From Anaerophilus nitritigenes (GTDB lineage Bacteria > Bacillota > Clostridia > Peptostreptococcales > Thermotaleaceae): DNA of 64,000 nt. Below the pieces are notes generated by a model. The model saw nothing but the letters and a program-made list of their open reading frames with translations. It did not search any database and had not been told where the DNA came from. A program made the translations under genes and the position numbers. This document shows positions 1-8,696 of this stretch, one piece after another. Every line of letters starts with the position of its first letter. Within the stretch, counting starts at the first letter, position 1. The DNA lies in contig NZ_RYYS01000043.1 of NCBI RefSeq assembly GCF_004138215.1, forward strand, positions 62,001 to 126,000, in the 5' to 3' direction.

Positions 1-97
1 ATTGTATCTTTTTTAATGATCATTGTAAATATATCCTTACAACTTAATAAATATTTAAGGATTTCTTTTATAATCATGTTCCTATAAAAACTACTAA

Positions 98-135
98 AAG
101 ATGCTACTCCTTACTTTTTTCAGGAGTAGCATCTT
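98..135 (-). terminator. Hairpin terminator of the 180-1935 unit
   Basis: A 13-bp perfect stem (AAGATGCTACTCC / GGAGTAGCATCTT) with a 10-12 base loop is followed on the minus strand by a short T run. It lies about 45 bases beyond the stop of the helical protein gene. The first 97 bases of the window show no gene. Confidence 0.8.
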
Positions 136-179
136 ATATATATGATATAAAATAATTAAATTTCAAAAGATATACATTT

Positions 180-1229
180 TTAAGCAAATGCAGTGATATG
201 CTCTACATTTATTTTTTTGTTGTTTTGTAATTCATTCAGCTTATTGATACCCTCTTCATAAGTATTTACTATATCTTTAGACCCTTGGTCTACTACTTTT
301 TTAATCTCTGATGCCGAATTTTTTAAAGTATCCATAACATTTGTGCTTGTCTCTTTAATCTCAACTGCTACATTTTTAGCTGTATTTATTACTTCTTTCC
401 CTACAGATACAATTGATTGTTGAATTGTTTGTATTTCAGATGATGAATTTTTAATTGTATCTACTATTTTATCATAATTCTTTTTTATATCTGTATATCC
501 TGTAGAAAGGGTATTCGGTATTTTACTAATGGGTTCTTTTAAATCATCTATTCCATTTTTGATAGCATATATAGTGTTTGCTCCCTTTCCTATTACTCCC
601 ATAGTAGGATCATTTAATCCACTTTTTATTTGATTGACTGTACGTCCAATAATAAATGCTGATGTTGTAATATCCTTGCCTACTGAAACTGCTGTCTGAA
701 CAGTTGTTTTAACAATAGATTCAGCACAATTTTTCATCTCCAATGCTGCTTCCTTTAAATCTGATGCTGTAGTGGTCACTTGTTTTACTGTACTTGCTAT
801 AGAAGATGCTGTGTGTGTAATCTTATTTTTTACAGATTCAGAAGTAGCTTTCATACTCTCACTTACTGAATGCATCGTATCCTTAGCAATATCTACTACT
901 GAAGTTACTATACTTTTAACACTTTCTCCTATAGATATGGCTGTGTTCCCAACAGTTTTTACTTTGTCTAATGTAAATGAGAGGGATTCATATGCTGATT
1001 TTATAGAATCTCTTATAGAACTTTTTGTAGCTCTATTGTCTTTTTTTTCAATATTTTGTAATTCATTCTTATTTCTAACATCTACAGCTTTAACATCCTT
1101 TTCAATTTCTTTTATCGTTTTATTTTCTACCTTCTTTTTATATTCACGCCCCTCTACATCCTTCATTTTAGTCATTTTACTAGGCTGAATAGCTGTCAAA
1201 TGATTTATTGCACTATAATTTTTTATCAT
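180..1229 (-). CDS. Long amphipathic helical protein, unknown function
   Basis: I do not recognise a named family. The 349-residue protein lacks a signal peptide and membrane segments. It is almost entirely predicted helix, rich in Lys, Ser, Thr, Val and Ile, with loosely repeated blocks such as 'DTLKNSASEIKK' and 'DTIKNSSSEIQ'. This pattern resembles LEA-like, phasin-like or tape-measure-like amphipathic helices that lie on a surface or form coiled coils. The start is taken as ATG at 1229, not the in-frame GTG at 1238, because the AAGGAG site sits 9 bases before the ATG and runs straight into the GTG. It is the second gene of a unit with the glycogen-binding-domain protein, whose stop lies about 20 bases upstream. 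A role on a polyglucan granule is inference from that neighbour only. Confidence 0.8.
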   Translation of the reverse strand: MIKNYSAINHLTAIQPSKMTKMKDVEGREYKKKVENKTIKEIEKDVKAVDVRNKNELQNIEKKDNRATKSSIRDSIKSAYESLSFTLDKVKTVGNTAISIGESVKSIVTSVVDIAKDTMHSVSESMKATSESVKNKITHTASSIASTVKQVTTTASDLKEAALEMKNCAESIVKTTVQTAVSVGKDITTSAFIIGRTVNQIKSGLNDPTMGVIGKGANTIYAIKNGIDDLKEPISKIPNTLSTGYTDIKKNYDKIVDTIKNSSSEIQTIQQSIVSVGKEVINTAKNVAVEIKETSTNVMDTLKNSASEIKKVVDQGSKDIVNTYEEGINKLNELQNNKKINVEHITAFA

Positions 1230-1248
1230 ACTCCTCACTCCTTCTTTA

Positions 1249-1935
1249 TTAATATATCATTTCACCTTTTGATGAATATGAACTTGTAGTTGATACATTA
1301 AATTTATCTTCTAGTATAAACGCTCCATCTATAAATAATTTAACTGCCCATATCCCATAAGGAATTTCTCTTGTCTTATTTTCTAAATCCATCCAAAACC
1401 ACATCATAATGGGTTGATCATCTTTTGATGAATTAAATAAATTGTTTTCTGTAGTTTGAAATAATTTTCCTGTAGGAGTATACCATGCAGTTGTTACTGT
1501 ATGTACTCCTGTTACATTACTAAATTCAAACCTCGTTACAACTTTTTTGTCTAATAAAATATTAAAATTTTTTTTATTAGATATTATATTTTCCTCACTG
1601 ACCATAGATGTTATATGATAGGCTTTAATATGAGTAGTATATTGAGTATTATTATAAAGTCTTTGGTCTTGTTCATTGATTAAAATCATAGACCACAACT
1701 CTTCATGTTCATCTGGTACATAAATATTAGCTGTTGGATCATTAAGCTTTAATTCTCCATTTATTAAAAATTTATATTTATATTCTCCAGAAGAAAGATT
1801 GCAATTAAAATACCATCTATTATTTTTTTTTATCATTTTTCCTTTGTTCGTATCATAATTGTTAAAATCTCCTATAATAGATATGGAATGAATGGGAAAA
1901 TATTCATTTTCTTCATATTCAAAATTTACTTTCAT
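1249..1935 (-). CDS. Glycogen-binding (CBM48/AMPK-beta-like) domain protein
   Basis: Residues 1-88 have the isoamylase-N / AMPK glycogen-binding fold signature: 'ISIIGDFNNYD', an aromatic 'RWYFNCNL', then 'GEYKYKFLINGE' and 'NDPTA'. In this family the conserved Trp/Tyr residues bind alpha-glucan. Residues 105-228 are a beta-rich, Ig-like region ending in 'YGIWAVKLFIDGAFILEDKF', which I cannot assign. No catalytic domain, signal peptide or membrane segment is visible, so this is probably a cytoplasmic glucan-binding or scaffolding protein. It is the first gene of a two-gene minus-strand unit with the amphipathic helical protein. A CTTTCATTC... leader (AAAGGAGT on the minus strand) precedes the ATG. 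Confidence 0.75.
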   Translation of the reverse strand: MKVNFEYEENEYFPIHSISIIGDFNNYDTNKGKMIKKNNRWYFNCNLSSGEYKYKFLINGELKLNDPTANIYVPDEHEELWSMILINEQDQRLYNNTQYTTHIKAYHITSMVSEENIISNKKNFNILLDKKVVTRFEFSNVTGVHTVTTAWYTPTGKLFQTTENNLFNSSKDDQPIMMWFWMDLENKTREIPYGIWAVKLFIDGAFILEDKFNVSTTSSYSSKGEMIY

Positions 1936-2465
1936 ACGATACTCCTTTCATTCATCATAAATTTCTATATCTAAATATTATTATTCTATTATTATGTTAT
2001 CGGCATCTTAATTGGATTGTTTATACATATATAGGAAATCATTGAATACTTTTATTTTTGTATCACTATTCGTAATAGTTTAAATTTGAAATTTCAAAAG
2101 CAACATCATGGTTTTTGCTTAATATTTTTTATTTACTAAATTTTTTAAATATTAAGTAATATTAATTTTTGTTAACACAGGTAAACCTTTTCCTTTTTAT
2201 TTTTTCTATTATTTCATGAAAATGTTATAATTTCAACCCCTACAGCCTATTGATTTATAATATTTATTGTTTTATTATAAATATTTTGAATTTTTACATC
2301 TGTTCAAAATATGTTATACTATAATCATTAACAGTTTATTGCTACATGCCATTCATTTATACATCCATATCAGAAAGGAGGCCTCGCAATATTCGTTAAA
2401 ATCTAAAAACTTTGTAATTGCATTCTTTGAAAAGTAAAAAACTTTAAAGAGGAGGACTTTTAACA
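1936..2465. other. Divergent intergenic region, no gene seen
   Basis: This 530-base AT-rich stretch separates the minus-strand glucan-binding unit from the plus-strand NhaC gene. I see a probable plus-strand promoter near 2293-2320 and a leader of about 140 bases with two Shine-Dalgarno-like purine runs (2375-2382 and 2449-2456). The first has no usable start codon after it. No riboswitch signature is recognised. Confidence 0.6.
2293..2320 (+). promoter_or_regulatory. Candidate sigma-A promoter of the NhaC gene
   Basis: TTTACA is followed after 16 bases by TATACT, with an overlapping TATAAT one step downstream. The position fits a start site about 140 bases ahead of the antiporter ATG. Confidence 0.45.
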
Positions 2466-3941
2466 ATGATAGGATTTTTAAAATTATCCCCTGTTTTCTT
2501 AATGGCGGGACTTATGATGTCAGAAATGGATGCTTTATTAGCAGCTCCATTGTCTACTGTGTATGCAGCAATTATTGCTATTCTTACTGAAAAATTTAGT
2601 TTCCAAGACATAGTTGATTCTGCAGTGGAAAACGTTAAAGAGATGCAACTTGTATTCTTTATTTTAATGGCAGCTTATGCTATGGCAGAAGCCTTTATGT
2701 CTACTGGTGTAGGTGCAGCTATTATAAATATAGCTTTAAGCTTAGGTATGACTGCAAAAACAGTTGCTGTTACTGGATTTATTGTTACTTCTATTCTTTC
2801 TGTAGCAACTGGTACTTCTTGGGGAACATTTGCAGCTTGTGCACCCATCTTTTTATGGTTAAATCATATTGTTGGTGGAGATCTATTGCTAACTACTGCA
2901 TCTATTGCAGGTGGTGCTTGCTTTGGAGATAATATAGGACTTATTTCAGATACTACAGTAGTAAGCTCAGGAATTCAAAAAGTAGAAGTAATTCATAGAA
3001 TTAGGCACCAAGGAGTTTGGTCTGTTTTATGTCTTGTTGTAGCAGCTGTTTTAATCTTTGGTATTGGTATAACATTGGGACTTCCAAATACAGCTGGGAA
3101 TGCTGCTGAAGCTATTAGTCAAATTCCACAACAAGTATGGGATAATTTAAATGAAGCTAGACCTGCTGCTGTTTCGCTTTTAAATCAAGTACAAGAAGGT
3201 GTTCCTACTTATATGGTTATTCCTTTATTAATTGTATTAGTTGTAGCTATTAAAGGACTTCCTACTCTTGCTTGTCTTGGTCTTGGAATTATAGCTTCTT
3301 TGATATTAGGTCTTGTTGCAGGAACTGTTGAAAATGTAAGTAGTTTCTTAGATCTTGTATATTCAGGTTTCGAAGGTGCTGGATCTTGGGTTATTGTTAT
3401 GATGATGTGGGTAGGAGCTTTTGGTGGTATCATGGGTAAAATGAGAGCATTTACTCCAATCTCTAACTTAATTTCTAATATTGCTGGAAGTGTTAGACAA
3501 CTTATGTTCTATAATGGTATACTTTCTATTGTAGGTAATGCTGCACTTTCAGATGAAATGGCTCAAATCGTTACGATTGGACCTATTATTAAATCTTTAA
3601 CAGATGAAAACGTAGAGGCTAGTGAAGAAGATATGTACAAACTTCGTTTAAGAAATGCCACTTTTGGAGATGCTTTAGGAGTGTTTGGTTCTCAGCTTAT
3701 TCCATGGCATGTATACATTGGATTCTATGTAGGTATCGCATCTGCTGTATATCCACTCCATGAGTTTGCTGCTTTTGATATTATAAGATACAATGTTATG
3801 GCTATGGTAGCTGTAGCTTCTATATTAATTCTTACTTTAACTGGTCTTGATAGATTGATTCCTATGTTTGGATTACCAGCTGAACCACAAGTAAGATTAA
3901 GAACAAAAGAAGAAAAAGAAAAGTTAAGAAAAACTGCTTAA
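2466..3941 (+). CDS. NhaC-family Na+/H+ antiporter
   Basis: This is a polytopic membrane protein of 491 residues with about 12 hydrophobic segments. It carries the NhaC-family hallmark 'GDNIGLISDTTV' (about residues 157-168) and the matching late segment 'GNAALSDEMA'. NhaC proteins exchange sodium for protons, or a substrate such as malate, lactate or methionine coupled to sodium. The exact substrate cannot be read from sequence. A strong AGAGGAGG site precedes the ATG, and it is transcribed alone between its own promoter and a terminator. The second NhaC-family protein in the window (41720-40401) is linked to methionine by its riboswitch. This one has no such clue. Confidence 0.85.
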   Translation: MIGFLKLSPVFLMAGLMMSEMDALLAAPLSTVYAAIIAILTEKFSFQDIVDSAVENVKEMQLVFFILMAAYAMAEAFMSTGVGAAIINIALSLGMTAKTVAVTGFIVTSILSVATGTSWGTFAACAPIFLWLNHIVGGDLLLTTASIAGGACFGDNIGLISDTTVVSSGIQKVEVIHRIRHQGVWSVLCLVVAAVLIFGIGITLGLPNTAGNAAEAISQIPQQVWDNLNEARPAAVSLLNQVQEGVPTYMVIPLLIVLVVAIKGLPTLACLGLGIIASLILGLVAGTVENVSSFLDLVYSGFEGAGSWVIVMMMWVGAFGGIMGKMRAFTPISNLISNIAGSVRQLMFYNGILSIVGNAALSDEMAQIVTIGPIIKSLTDENVEASEEDMYKLRLRNATFGDALGVFGSQLIPWHVYIGFYVGIASAVYPLHEFAAFDIIRYNVMAMVAVASILILTLTGLDRLIPMFGLPAEPQVRLRTKEEKEKLRKTA

Positions 3942-3945
3942 GTCT

Positions 3946-3972
3946 AAAGCACCCATTTATGGGTGCTTTTTT
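3946..3972 (+). terminator. Terminator of the NhaC gene
   Basis: The stem AAGCACCC / GGGTGCTT with a 6-base loop is followed by a T run, directly after the stop codon. Confidence 0.85.
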
Positions 3973-4153
3973 AGCAAATCAAAGCAATCGATAGATATCT
4001 TGTATGCATCTCATTAAAACTTCTCTTATGATATCTAAGCCTTGCCTATACTATATATTACAAATAAATGATCTTTTACTTATATTTTGAAAAGGAATAT
4101 GATATAAGTTAGACGTTTTATTTATATTCTATAAAAAAGTGAGGTGTATATAT

Positions 4154-5326
4154 ATGAATCCATTTATAAGTTTAGGCATTGCTCTTATTGTAGGTATTTT
4201 GTTTGGAAAATTTATGAACAAATTAAAAGTTCCAGCTGTTGCTGGATATATTATTGCAGGATTATTATTAGGTAAGTCAGGCTTTAATTTAGTAAATTAT
4301 ACTATCATTGAACAATTATCTTTTTTAAGTGATTTTGCATTAGGAATAATTGCTTTTAATATTGGTAGTGAACTTGAATTTTCCGTTATGAAAAAACTTG
4401 GAAAATCCATCTTTATTATTGCTTTTTTTGAAGCTTTTGGAGCTTTTTTATTAGTTAGCGGTGTTACTTATCTTTTTACTAAAGATATTTCTACTGCTTT
4501 AATTTTAGGAGCTGTATCTTCTGCTACTGCTCCTGCTGCCACGGTTATGGTTTTAAGAGAATATGGTGCAAAGGGTTGTCTTACAAGTACTTTATTAGGT
4601 GTTGTAGCTGTAGATGATGCTATTTGTCTTATGATTTATTCAGTTGCTTCTTCTATTGCAAAAGTCTTTATCAACCATGAAGCAGTTACCATTCAAAAGA
4701 TATTCATTCATCCTATTATAGAAATTGTTTTATCTATTGTGATAGGAAGTATTTTAGGAATTGTTTTGACTTATCTTATTAAGATATCTAAAAAAGATAC
4801 AGAGTTACTTCCTTTTATTGTAGGCTCCATTATTTTATTAGTAGGTATTGCATTGAAATTTAGTCTTTCTCCGTTGCTTTGTGCCATGTCTTTAGGTATT
4901 ATTGTAGTCAATATATCTAATAATTCTCGGAGAGTATTTTCAAGTATTGAAAGCTTCTCTCCTCCAATTATTACAGCTTTTTTTACATTAGCAGGCTCAA
5001 GACTAGATATATCATTACTTCCTCAAATTGGTGTCTTAGGTATTGCTTATTTAGTATTTAGAATTTTAGGAAAAATATTAGGTGCTTCTTTGGGAGGAAT
5101 TGTTTCTGATGCTCCAATAGTCGTTAAAAAGTATATAGGCTTTGGATTATTATCTCAAGTAGGAGTTGCTGTAGGACTTGCTATAGTAGTAAGTAGAGAA
5201 TTTCCAGGAACACCATTAGGTTCTTTAGTAATTACCATCTTATTATCTACTACTATTGTTACAGAAATAATAGGTCCTTTAGCTACTAAAAATGCTATAA
5301 TAAAAGCTAAAGAAAATCATCTATAA
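4154..5326 (+). CDS. CPA2 (Kef/NapA-type) cation:proton antiporter
   Basis: The 390-residue protein has about 12 membrane segments and the pattern of the monovalent cation:proton antiporter-2 family. This includes 'VPAVAGYIIAGLLLGKSG' near the N terminus and the unwound-helix region 'SSATAPAATVMVLREYGAKG' followed by 'VVAVDDAICLMIY', whose Asp-Asp pair matches the ion-binding DD/ND motif. It probably exchanges Na+ or K+ for H+. There is no TrkA-N regulatory domain. Instead a separate P-II-like protein follows 18 bases downstream, so the pair is likely one unit. The ATG at 4154 is chosen because GAGGTG lies just before it. An upstream in-frame GTG overlaps that site. Confidence 0.85.
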   Translation: MNPFISLGIALIVGILFGKFMNKLKVPAVAGYIIAGLLLGKSGFNLVNYTIIEQLSFLSDFALGIIAFNIGSELEFSVMKKLGKSIFIIAFFEAFGAFLLVSGVTYLFTKDISTALILGAVSSATAPAATVMVLREYGAKGCLTSTLLGVVAVDDAICLMIYSVASSIAKVFINHEAVTIQKIFIHPIIEIVLSIVIGSILGIVLTYLIKISKKDTELLPFIVGSIILLVGIALKFSLSPLLCAMSLGIIVVNISNNSRRVFSSIESFSPPIITAFFTLAGSRLDISLLPQIGVLGIAYLVFRILGKILGASLGGIVSDAPIVVKKYIGFGLLSQVGVAVGLAIVVSREFPGTPLGSLVITILLSTTIVTEIIGPLATKNAIIKAKENHL

Positions 5327-5344
5327 TGAAAGGAGAGTTTTTTT

Positions 5345-5716
5345 ATGTATGCTTTATTTTTAATTTTAAATGACATACACAAGCTTGATGATATCCATAA
5401 TATATTTTATGATATTGGTGTAGGGGCTACCACTATAGACAGTGTAGGAATGGGAAAAGTACTTATTGAACATGATATCGATATTCCTATTTTTTCTAGT
5501 ATTAGAAAACTCGTAGATGGAAATAAACCCTACAATAAATTAATCATTAGTGTCATTCGAGAAGAAGCAAAGTTGAGAAAAGCTGTAGACATGATCAATG
5601 AAGAATTAGATCATATCCACAAACCTGGAGTAGGTTTTATGTTTGTTCTACCCGTACTTGAATGTTATGGTTCTAAACATACTGGAGCTGAAATAAAAGA
5701 ATTCAAAAAAAGATAA
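5345..5716 (+). CDS. P-II-like signalling protein
   Basis: This 123-residue soluble protein has the beta-alpha-beta ferredoxin-like layout of the P-II (GlnB) superfamily. An opening strand and helix leads to 'GVGATTIDSVGMG' (25-37), then a T-loop-like insert at about 38-62, a second strand and helix (65-91), and 'HKPGVGFMFVLPV' (92-104), matching the P-II C-terminal 'GxGxIFVxPV' segment. Members bind nucleotides and control partner transporters or enzymes. The canonical uridylylated Tyr51 context is not visible. It lies directly behind the CPA2 antiporter gene with its own GGAGAG site, so the antiporter is the obvious candidate partner. That pairing is inferred from gene order and known P-II-like/transporter pairs. 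Confidence 0.65.
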   Translation: MYALFLILNDIHKLDDIHNIFYDIGVGATTIDSVGMGKVLIEHDIDIPIFSSIRKLVDGNKPYNKLIISVIREEAKLRKAVDMINEELDHIHKPGVGFMFVLPVLECYGSKHTGAEIKEFKKR

Positions 5717-5744
5717 AAACTGAGGAAATATCCTCAGTTTTTTT
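5716..5744 (+). terminator. Bidirectional terminator
   Basis: The stem AAAACTGAGGA / TCCTCAGTTTT with a 4-base loop has T runs on both sides, so it can end the antiporter unit on the plus strand and the CAP gene on the minus strand. A second inverted repeat (5745-5779, GAAATAC-AGCATG ... CATGCT-GTATTTC) lies between it and the CAP stop codon. Confidence 0.85.
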
Positions 5745-5779
5745 GAAATACAGCATGCACGTGTCATGCTATGTATTTC

Positions 5780-6484
5780 TTATTGTTGTGGTTTCATAAA
5801 CATTTGTGTCCAATAAGCTGTTCCTTTGACATCTTTTGTGTATCCTACACCAATTTCTGTATAATTTACATTTAAAATATTTTTACGATGTCCAGTTGAA
5901 TTCATCCATGCCCTTACTACTTCTTCAGGAGTTCTTTGACCCTTTGCTATGTTTTCTCCTGCATAAGAATATTTTATACCAAAATTTTTCATCATATCAA
6001 ATGGTGAGCCATAAGTTGGTGAAGTATGAGAGAAATAACCTTGATCTTTCATATCATCAGATTTAAATCTAGCTACTCTTGAAAGTTCTTCATTTTCTTT
6101 TAATGGCTTAAGTCCATTTTTCTCTCTTTCAATATTTACAAGTCTTACTACTTCTTTCTCATATGCACGTTGCTGTGTATCTGTTTGAGATGTTTGAGTA
6201 GATGAGTTGTTTTGAGTCGTTTGTGTTGTATTAGATGGGGTTTGAACATTTTGTTGTTCATCAGCTGGCTTACTTTGATTTGTCTCTTGTTTTGGTTGAG
6301 ATGTTACTACCGTATTATTATTGGTTTTATACCAATTAAATTTAGGTTGATATCTTTTCACATATCTCCATGTTGTATTCCTTGATGTAACAGTATAATA
6401 CTGTGTAGCAGCTTCAGCACCTAATGGCATCGCTGTTGCCGATAATATAAGGGCTAGAGCTGCACTGATTAATACTTTCTTCAT
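5780..6484 (-). CDS. Secreted CAP/SCP-domain protein (YkwD-like)
   Basis: The 234-residue protein starts with a Sec signal peptide (Lys-Lys, hydrophobic core, 'GAEA' at about residue 25). A Gln/Thr/Asn-rich low-complexity linker follows to about residue 105, then a CAP domain (about 108-232) containing 'NIEREKNGLKPL', 'YFSHTSPTYGSPF', 'AGENIA' and 'GHRKNIL'. The two His and two Glu positions of the CAP cavity are kept. CAP proteins of this type are exported or wall-associated, often spore- or envelope-related in Firmicutes. Their biochemical role is mostly unknown. It is a close relative of the CAP lipoprotein at 25479. A GGAGGAG site precedes the ATG. Confidence 0.88.
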   Translation of the reverse strand: MKKVLISAALALILSATAMPLGAEAATQYYTVTSRNTTWRYVKRYQPKFNWYKTNNNTVVTSQPKQETNQSKPADEQQNVQTPSNTTQTTQNNSSTQTSQTDTQQRAYEKEVVRLVNIEREKNGLKPLKENEELSRVARFKSDDMKDQGYFSHTSPTYGSPFDMMKNFGIKYSYAGENIAKGQRTPEEVVRAWMNSTGHRKNILNVNYTEIGVGYTKDVKGTAYWTQMFMKPQQ

Positions 6485-6623
6485 TGTATCACTCCTCCTT
6501 TGTTATAGTATATCGGATTTTGTCAAAAATATAAAACATCAATATATTCAATTAATTAAATATATTTCCAATTTAATTTTTCATATTATTTCTCATTAAT
6601 CATAATCCTTTTATAATTTGTAC

Positions 6624-6653
6624 TTGATTCTTTCGTCTCTTTTATGTTAGAAT
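6624..6653 (+). promoter_or_regulatory. Candidate promoter of the glycine riboswitch unit
   Basis: TTGATT and TAGAAT are separated by 18 bases and end about 17 bases before the riboswitch begins. Confidence 0.45.
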
Positions 6654-6670
6654 ATTTAACATAATTAAAT

Positions 6671-6794
6671 AGGATCGGATGAAAGTAGTGGAAGATCATC
6701 GACCGCTACTGGACGAACCTCTGGAGAGACTCTTATGAGCACCGAAGGGGAAAACCATATAATGGTGAATCTCTCAGGTAAAAGGACAGAGGAT
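6671..6794 (+). ncRNA. Glycine riboswitch, one intact aptamer with a degenerate 5' partner
   Basis: The intact aptamer (about 6718-6792) has the conserved blocks 'CTGGAGAGAC', 'GAGCACCGAAGGGG', 'GGTGAATCTCTCAGG' and 'AAAAGGACAGAGG', with P1 formed by CCTCTG (6718) and CAGAGG (6787). Upstream, where a tandem riboswitch would carry its first aptamer, only a short hairpin remains (AGTAGTGG at 6684 / CCGCTACT at 6703). It is flanked by 'GGATGAAA' and 'GGACGAAC', as expected for the leader-linker kink-turn of a 'ghost' aptamer. The unit it controls is the ACT protein and UPF0210 protein. Confidence 0.9.
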
Positions 6795-6854
6795 TTTTAT
6801 AAATGAAACTGACTTTCTTAAAATGTTACCTTTTCATTTACAAAAACTCTTCAG

Positions 6855-6879
6855 AGACTATATTTATATAGTCTTTTTT
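6855..6879 (+). terminator. Terminator of the glycine riboswitch expression platform
   Basis: AGACTATA / TATAGTCT with a 4-base loop is followed by six T. It lies between the aptamer and the ACT gene. CAGAG at 6852-6856 overlaps the terminator's 5' arm and could instead pair with CTCTG of the aptamer's P1. That would make glycine binding favour termination, but this switch direction is inference. TAAATGAAA (6800) and TTTCATTTA (6832) can form another stem between aptamer and terminator. Confidence 0.75.
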
Positions 6880-6912
6880 GTTTATATTAAATTCCATAAG
6901 GAGATGATTTTT

Positions 6913-7188
6913 ATGAAAGCAGTAGTTACAGTAATTGGGAAAGATAAGATTGGAATTATTTCTAAAGTTACAAATACTTTGGCTAAACATCAAATCAATA
7001 TATTAGATATTAGTCAAACTATTTTACAAGACTACTTTACAATGATTATGATTGTAGATCTTCAAAAGATCACTTGTAGTTTTGAATTTATTCAAAAAGA
7101 ATTAAGCACCATAGGTGAGGATTTAGGCGTTTCTATTAAGATTCAACATGAAGAAATTTTTAATGCTATGCACAAAATTTCACAATAG
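6913..7188 (+). CDS. ACT-domain protein (UPF0237 type)
   Basis: This 91-residue protein consists of a single ACT domain with the opening 'VVTVIGKDKIGIISKVTNTLAKHQINILDISQ'-type pattern seen in UPF0237 and in GcvR-like regulators. In ACT folds the Gly after the first strand and the start of the helix line the amino-acid binding site. The start at 6913 has AAGGAG 9 bases upstream. Longer readings would run through the riboswitch terminator. It lies 12 bases before the UPF0210 gene, and these two families are commonly adjacent or co-occur. A glycine riboswitch controls both, which suggests the ACT domain senses glycine or a related amino acid. That ligand is inference. Confidence 0.85.
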   Translation: MKAVVTVIGKDKIGIISKVTNTLAKHQINILDISQTILQDYFTMIMIVDLQKITCSFEFIQKELSTIGEDLGVSIKIQHEEIFNAMHKISQ

Positions 7189-7200
7189 GAGATGAAAAAT

Positions 7201-8556
7201 ATGAATTCTAATCACATTCTAGAAACTATCCACATGATTGAAAAAGAAAAATTAGATATCAGAACAATTACTATGGGAATTTCTTTATTAGATTGTTGTG
7301 ATACAGATGGTAAAAGATCAAGAATGAAAATATATGATAAAATTACAAATTATGCACAAAATCTAGTAAAAGTAGGCGAAGAAATAGAAAAAGAATATGG
7401 AGTTCCTATTATTCATAAAAGAATTTCTGTAACACCTATTTCTCTTGTTGCACAAACAAGTAATGATACTGATTATGTAGCTTTTGCAAAAATATTAGAT
7501 GATGCAGCAAAAGCTGTAGGTATAAATTTTATAGGAGGCTTCTCTGCTTTAGTTCATAAAGGCTATTCTAAAGGAGATAAAATTCTTATAAATTCCATTC
7601 CAGAAGCCTTATCTTCTACTGATGTAGTTTGCTCATCTGTAAATATTGGCACTACTAAAGCTGGAATCAATATGGATGCGGTAAAAGATATGGGACAAAT
7701 TATTAAAAAAACTGCTTTTCTTACAAAAGATCAGGATAGCATCGGTTGTGCAAAACTTGTAGTATTTGCCAATGCAGTAGACGACAATCCTTTTATGGCT
7801 GGTGCTTTTCATGGTGTAGGAGAAGCAGAATCTATTATCAATATTGGTGTAAGTGGTCCTGGCGTAGTAAAATCAGCCTTAGAAAAAGTAAGAGGTAAAA
7901 GCTTTGATGAAGTTTGTGAAACGATTAAACAAACTGCTTTTAAAATTACTAGAATGGGACAATTAGTAGGAAATGAAGCATCTAAAAGGTTAAACGTTCC
8001 ATTTGGGATTATAGATTTATCCCTTGCTCCAACTCCTGCTATAGGTGATAGTGTAGGTAGAATTTTAGAAGAGATAGGTATTGAAAGTTGTGGTGCTCCA
8101 GGAACTACTGCTGCCCTTGCTCTACTAAATGATGCAGTAAAAAAAGGAGGAGTTATGGCATCATCACGTGTAGGTGGATTAAGTGGTGCATTTATTCCTG
8201 TCAGCGAGGATGAGGGTATGATTCATGCAGTAAAAGCTGGTTCATTAAATTTAGAAAAATTAGAAGCTATGACTTGCGTATGCTCTGTAGGTCTAGACAT
8301 GATTGCTATCCCTGGAGATACTCCTTGGGAAACCATCTCTGGTATTATTGCTGATGAAGCAGCTATAGGTGTAATCAATCAAAAAACAACTGCTGTACGA
8401 CTTATTCCTGTACACGGAAAAAAAATAGGTGACGAAGTTAATTTTGGAGGTCTTTTAGGTAGTTCTCCTATCATGCCTGTAAGTCAATTTTCTAGTTCTC
8501 AATTTGTAAATCGTGGTGGAAGAATTCCTGCACCTATACATAGTTTTAAAAATTAA
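7201..8556 (+). CDS. UPF0210 / DUF711 (PFL-like) family protein
   Basis: At 451 residues this matches the usual full length of the family. It starts with '[25 protein letters not shown]' and contains the family's glycine-rich blocks '[15 protein letters not shown]' and '[20 protein letters not shown]'. The family is structurally related to the pyruvate formate-lyase/ribonucleotide-reductase barrel, but no catalytic activity is firmly established. The start at 7201 is preferred to 7192 because AGGAG ends 9 bases before it and overlaps the earlier ATG. It is transcribed with the ACT gene under a glycine riboswitch, linking it to glycine metabolism. Confidence 0.88.
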   Translation: MNSNHILETIHMIEKEKLDIRTITMGISLLDCCDTDGKRSRMKIYDKITNYAQNLVKVGEEIEKEYGVPIIHKRISVTPISLVAQTSNDTDYVAFAKILDDAAKAVGINFIGGFSALVHKGYSKGDKILINSIPEALSSTDVVCSSVNIGTTKAGINMDAVKDMGQIIKKTAFLTKDQDSIGCAKLVVFANAVDDNPFMAGAFHGVGEAESIINIGVSGPGVVKSALEKVRGKSFDEVCETIKQTAFKITRMGQLVGNEASKRLNVPFGIIDLSLAPTPAIGDSVGRILEEIGIESCGAPGTTAALALLNDAVKKGGVMASSRVGGLSGAFIPVSEDEGMIHAVKAGSLNLEKLEAMTCVCSVGLDMIAIPGDTPWETISGIIADEAAIGVINQKTTAVRLIPVHGKKIGDEVNFGGLLGSSPIMPVSQFSSSQFVNRGGRIPAPIHSFKN

Positions 8557-8581
8557 AGAACAGGTTTTCCTGTTCTTTTTT
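8555..8581 (+). terminator. Terminator of the ACT-UPF0210 unit
   Basis: AAGAACAGG / CCTGTTCTT with a 4-base T loop is followed by a T run, beginning at the stop codon. Confidence 0.85.
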
Positions 8582-8696
8582 ATTTATAATTTTTTGTAAT
8601 ATGAAAAATATTTGTAATTTTAAAAAAGTATCGTATACTATAGATAAGTGCTTTTATACATAAACCTTAACATAAACTTTAAGATTGGGTGATTTT

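Noticed and set aside
772-1188. Plus-strand 138-codon frame with a hydrophobic translation
   Set aside because: It is the antisense shadow of the repetitive helical protein gene. It has no ribosome site, and the hydrophobic composition follows from Lys/Glu-rich codons on the other strand.
1936-2465. Possible riboswitch in the long NhaC leader
   Set aside because: No conserved block of any class I know was found, and no terminator/antiterminator pair lies before the gene.
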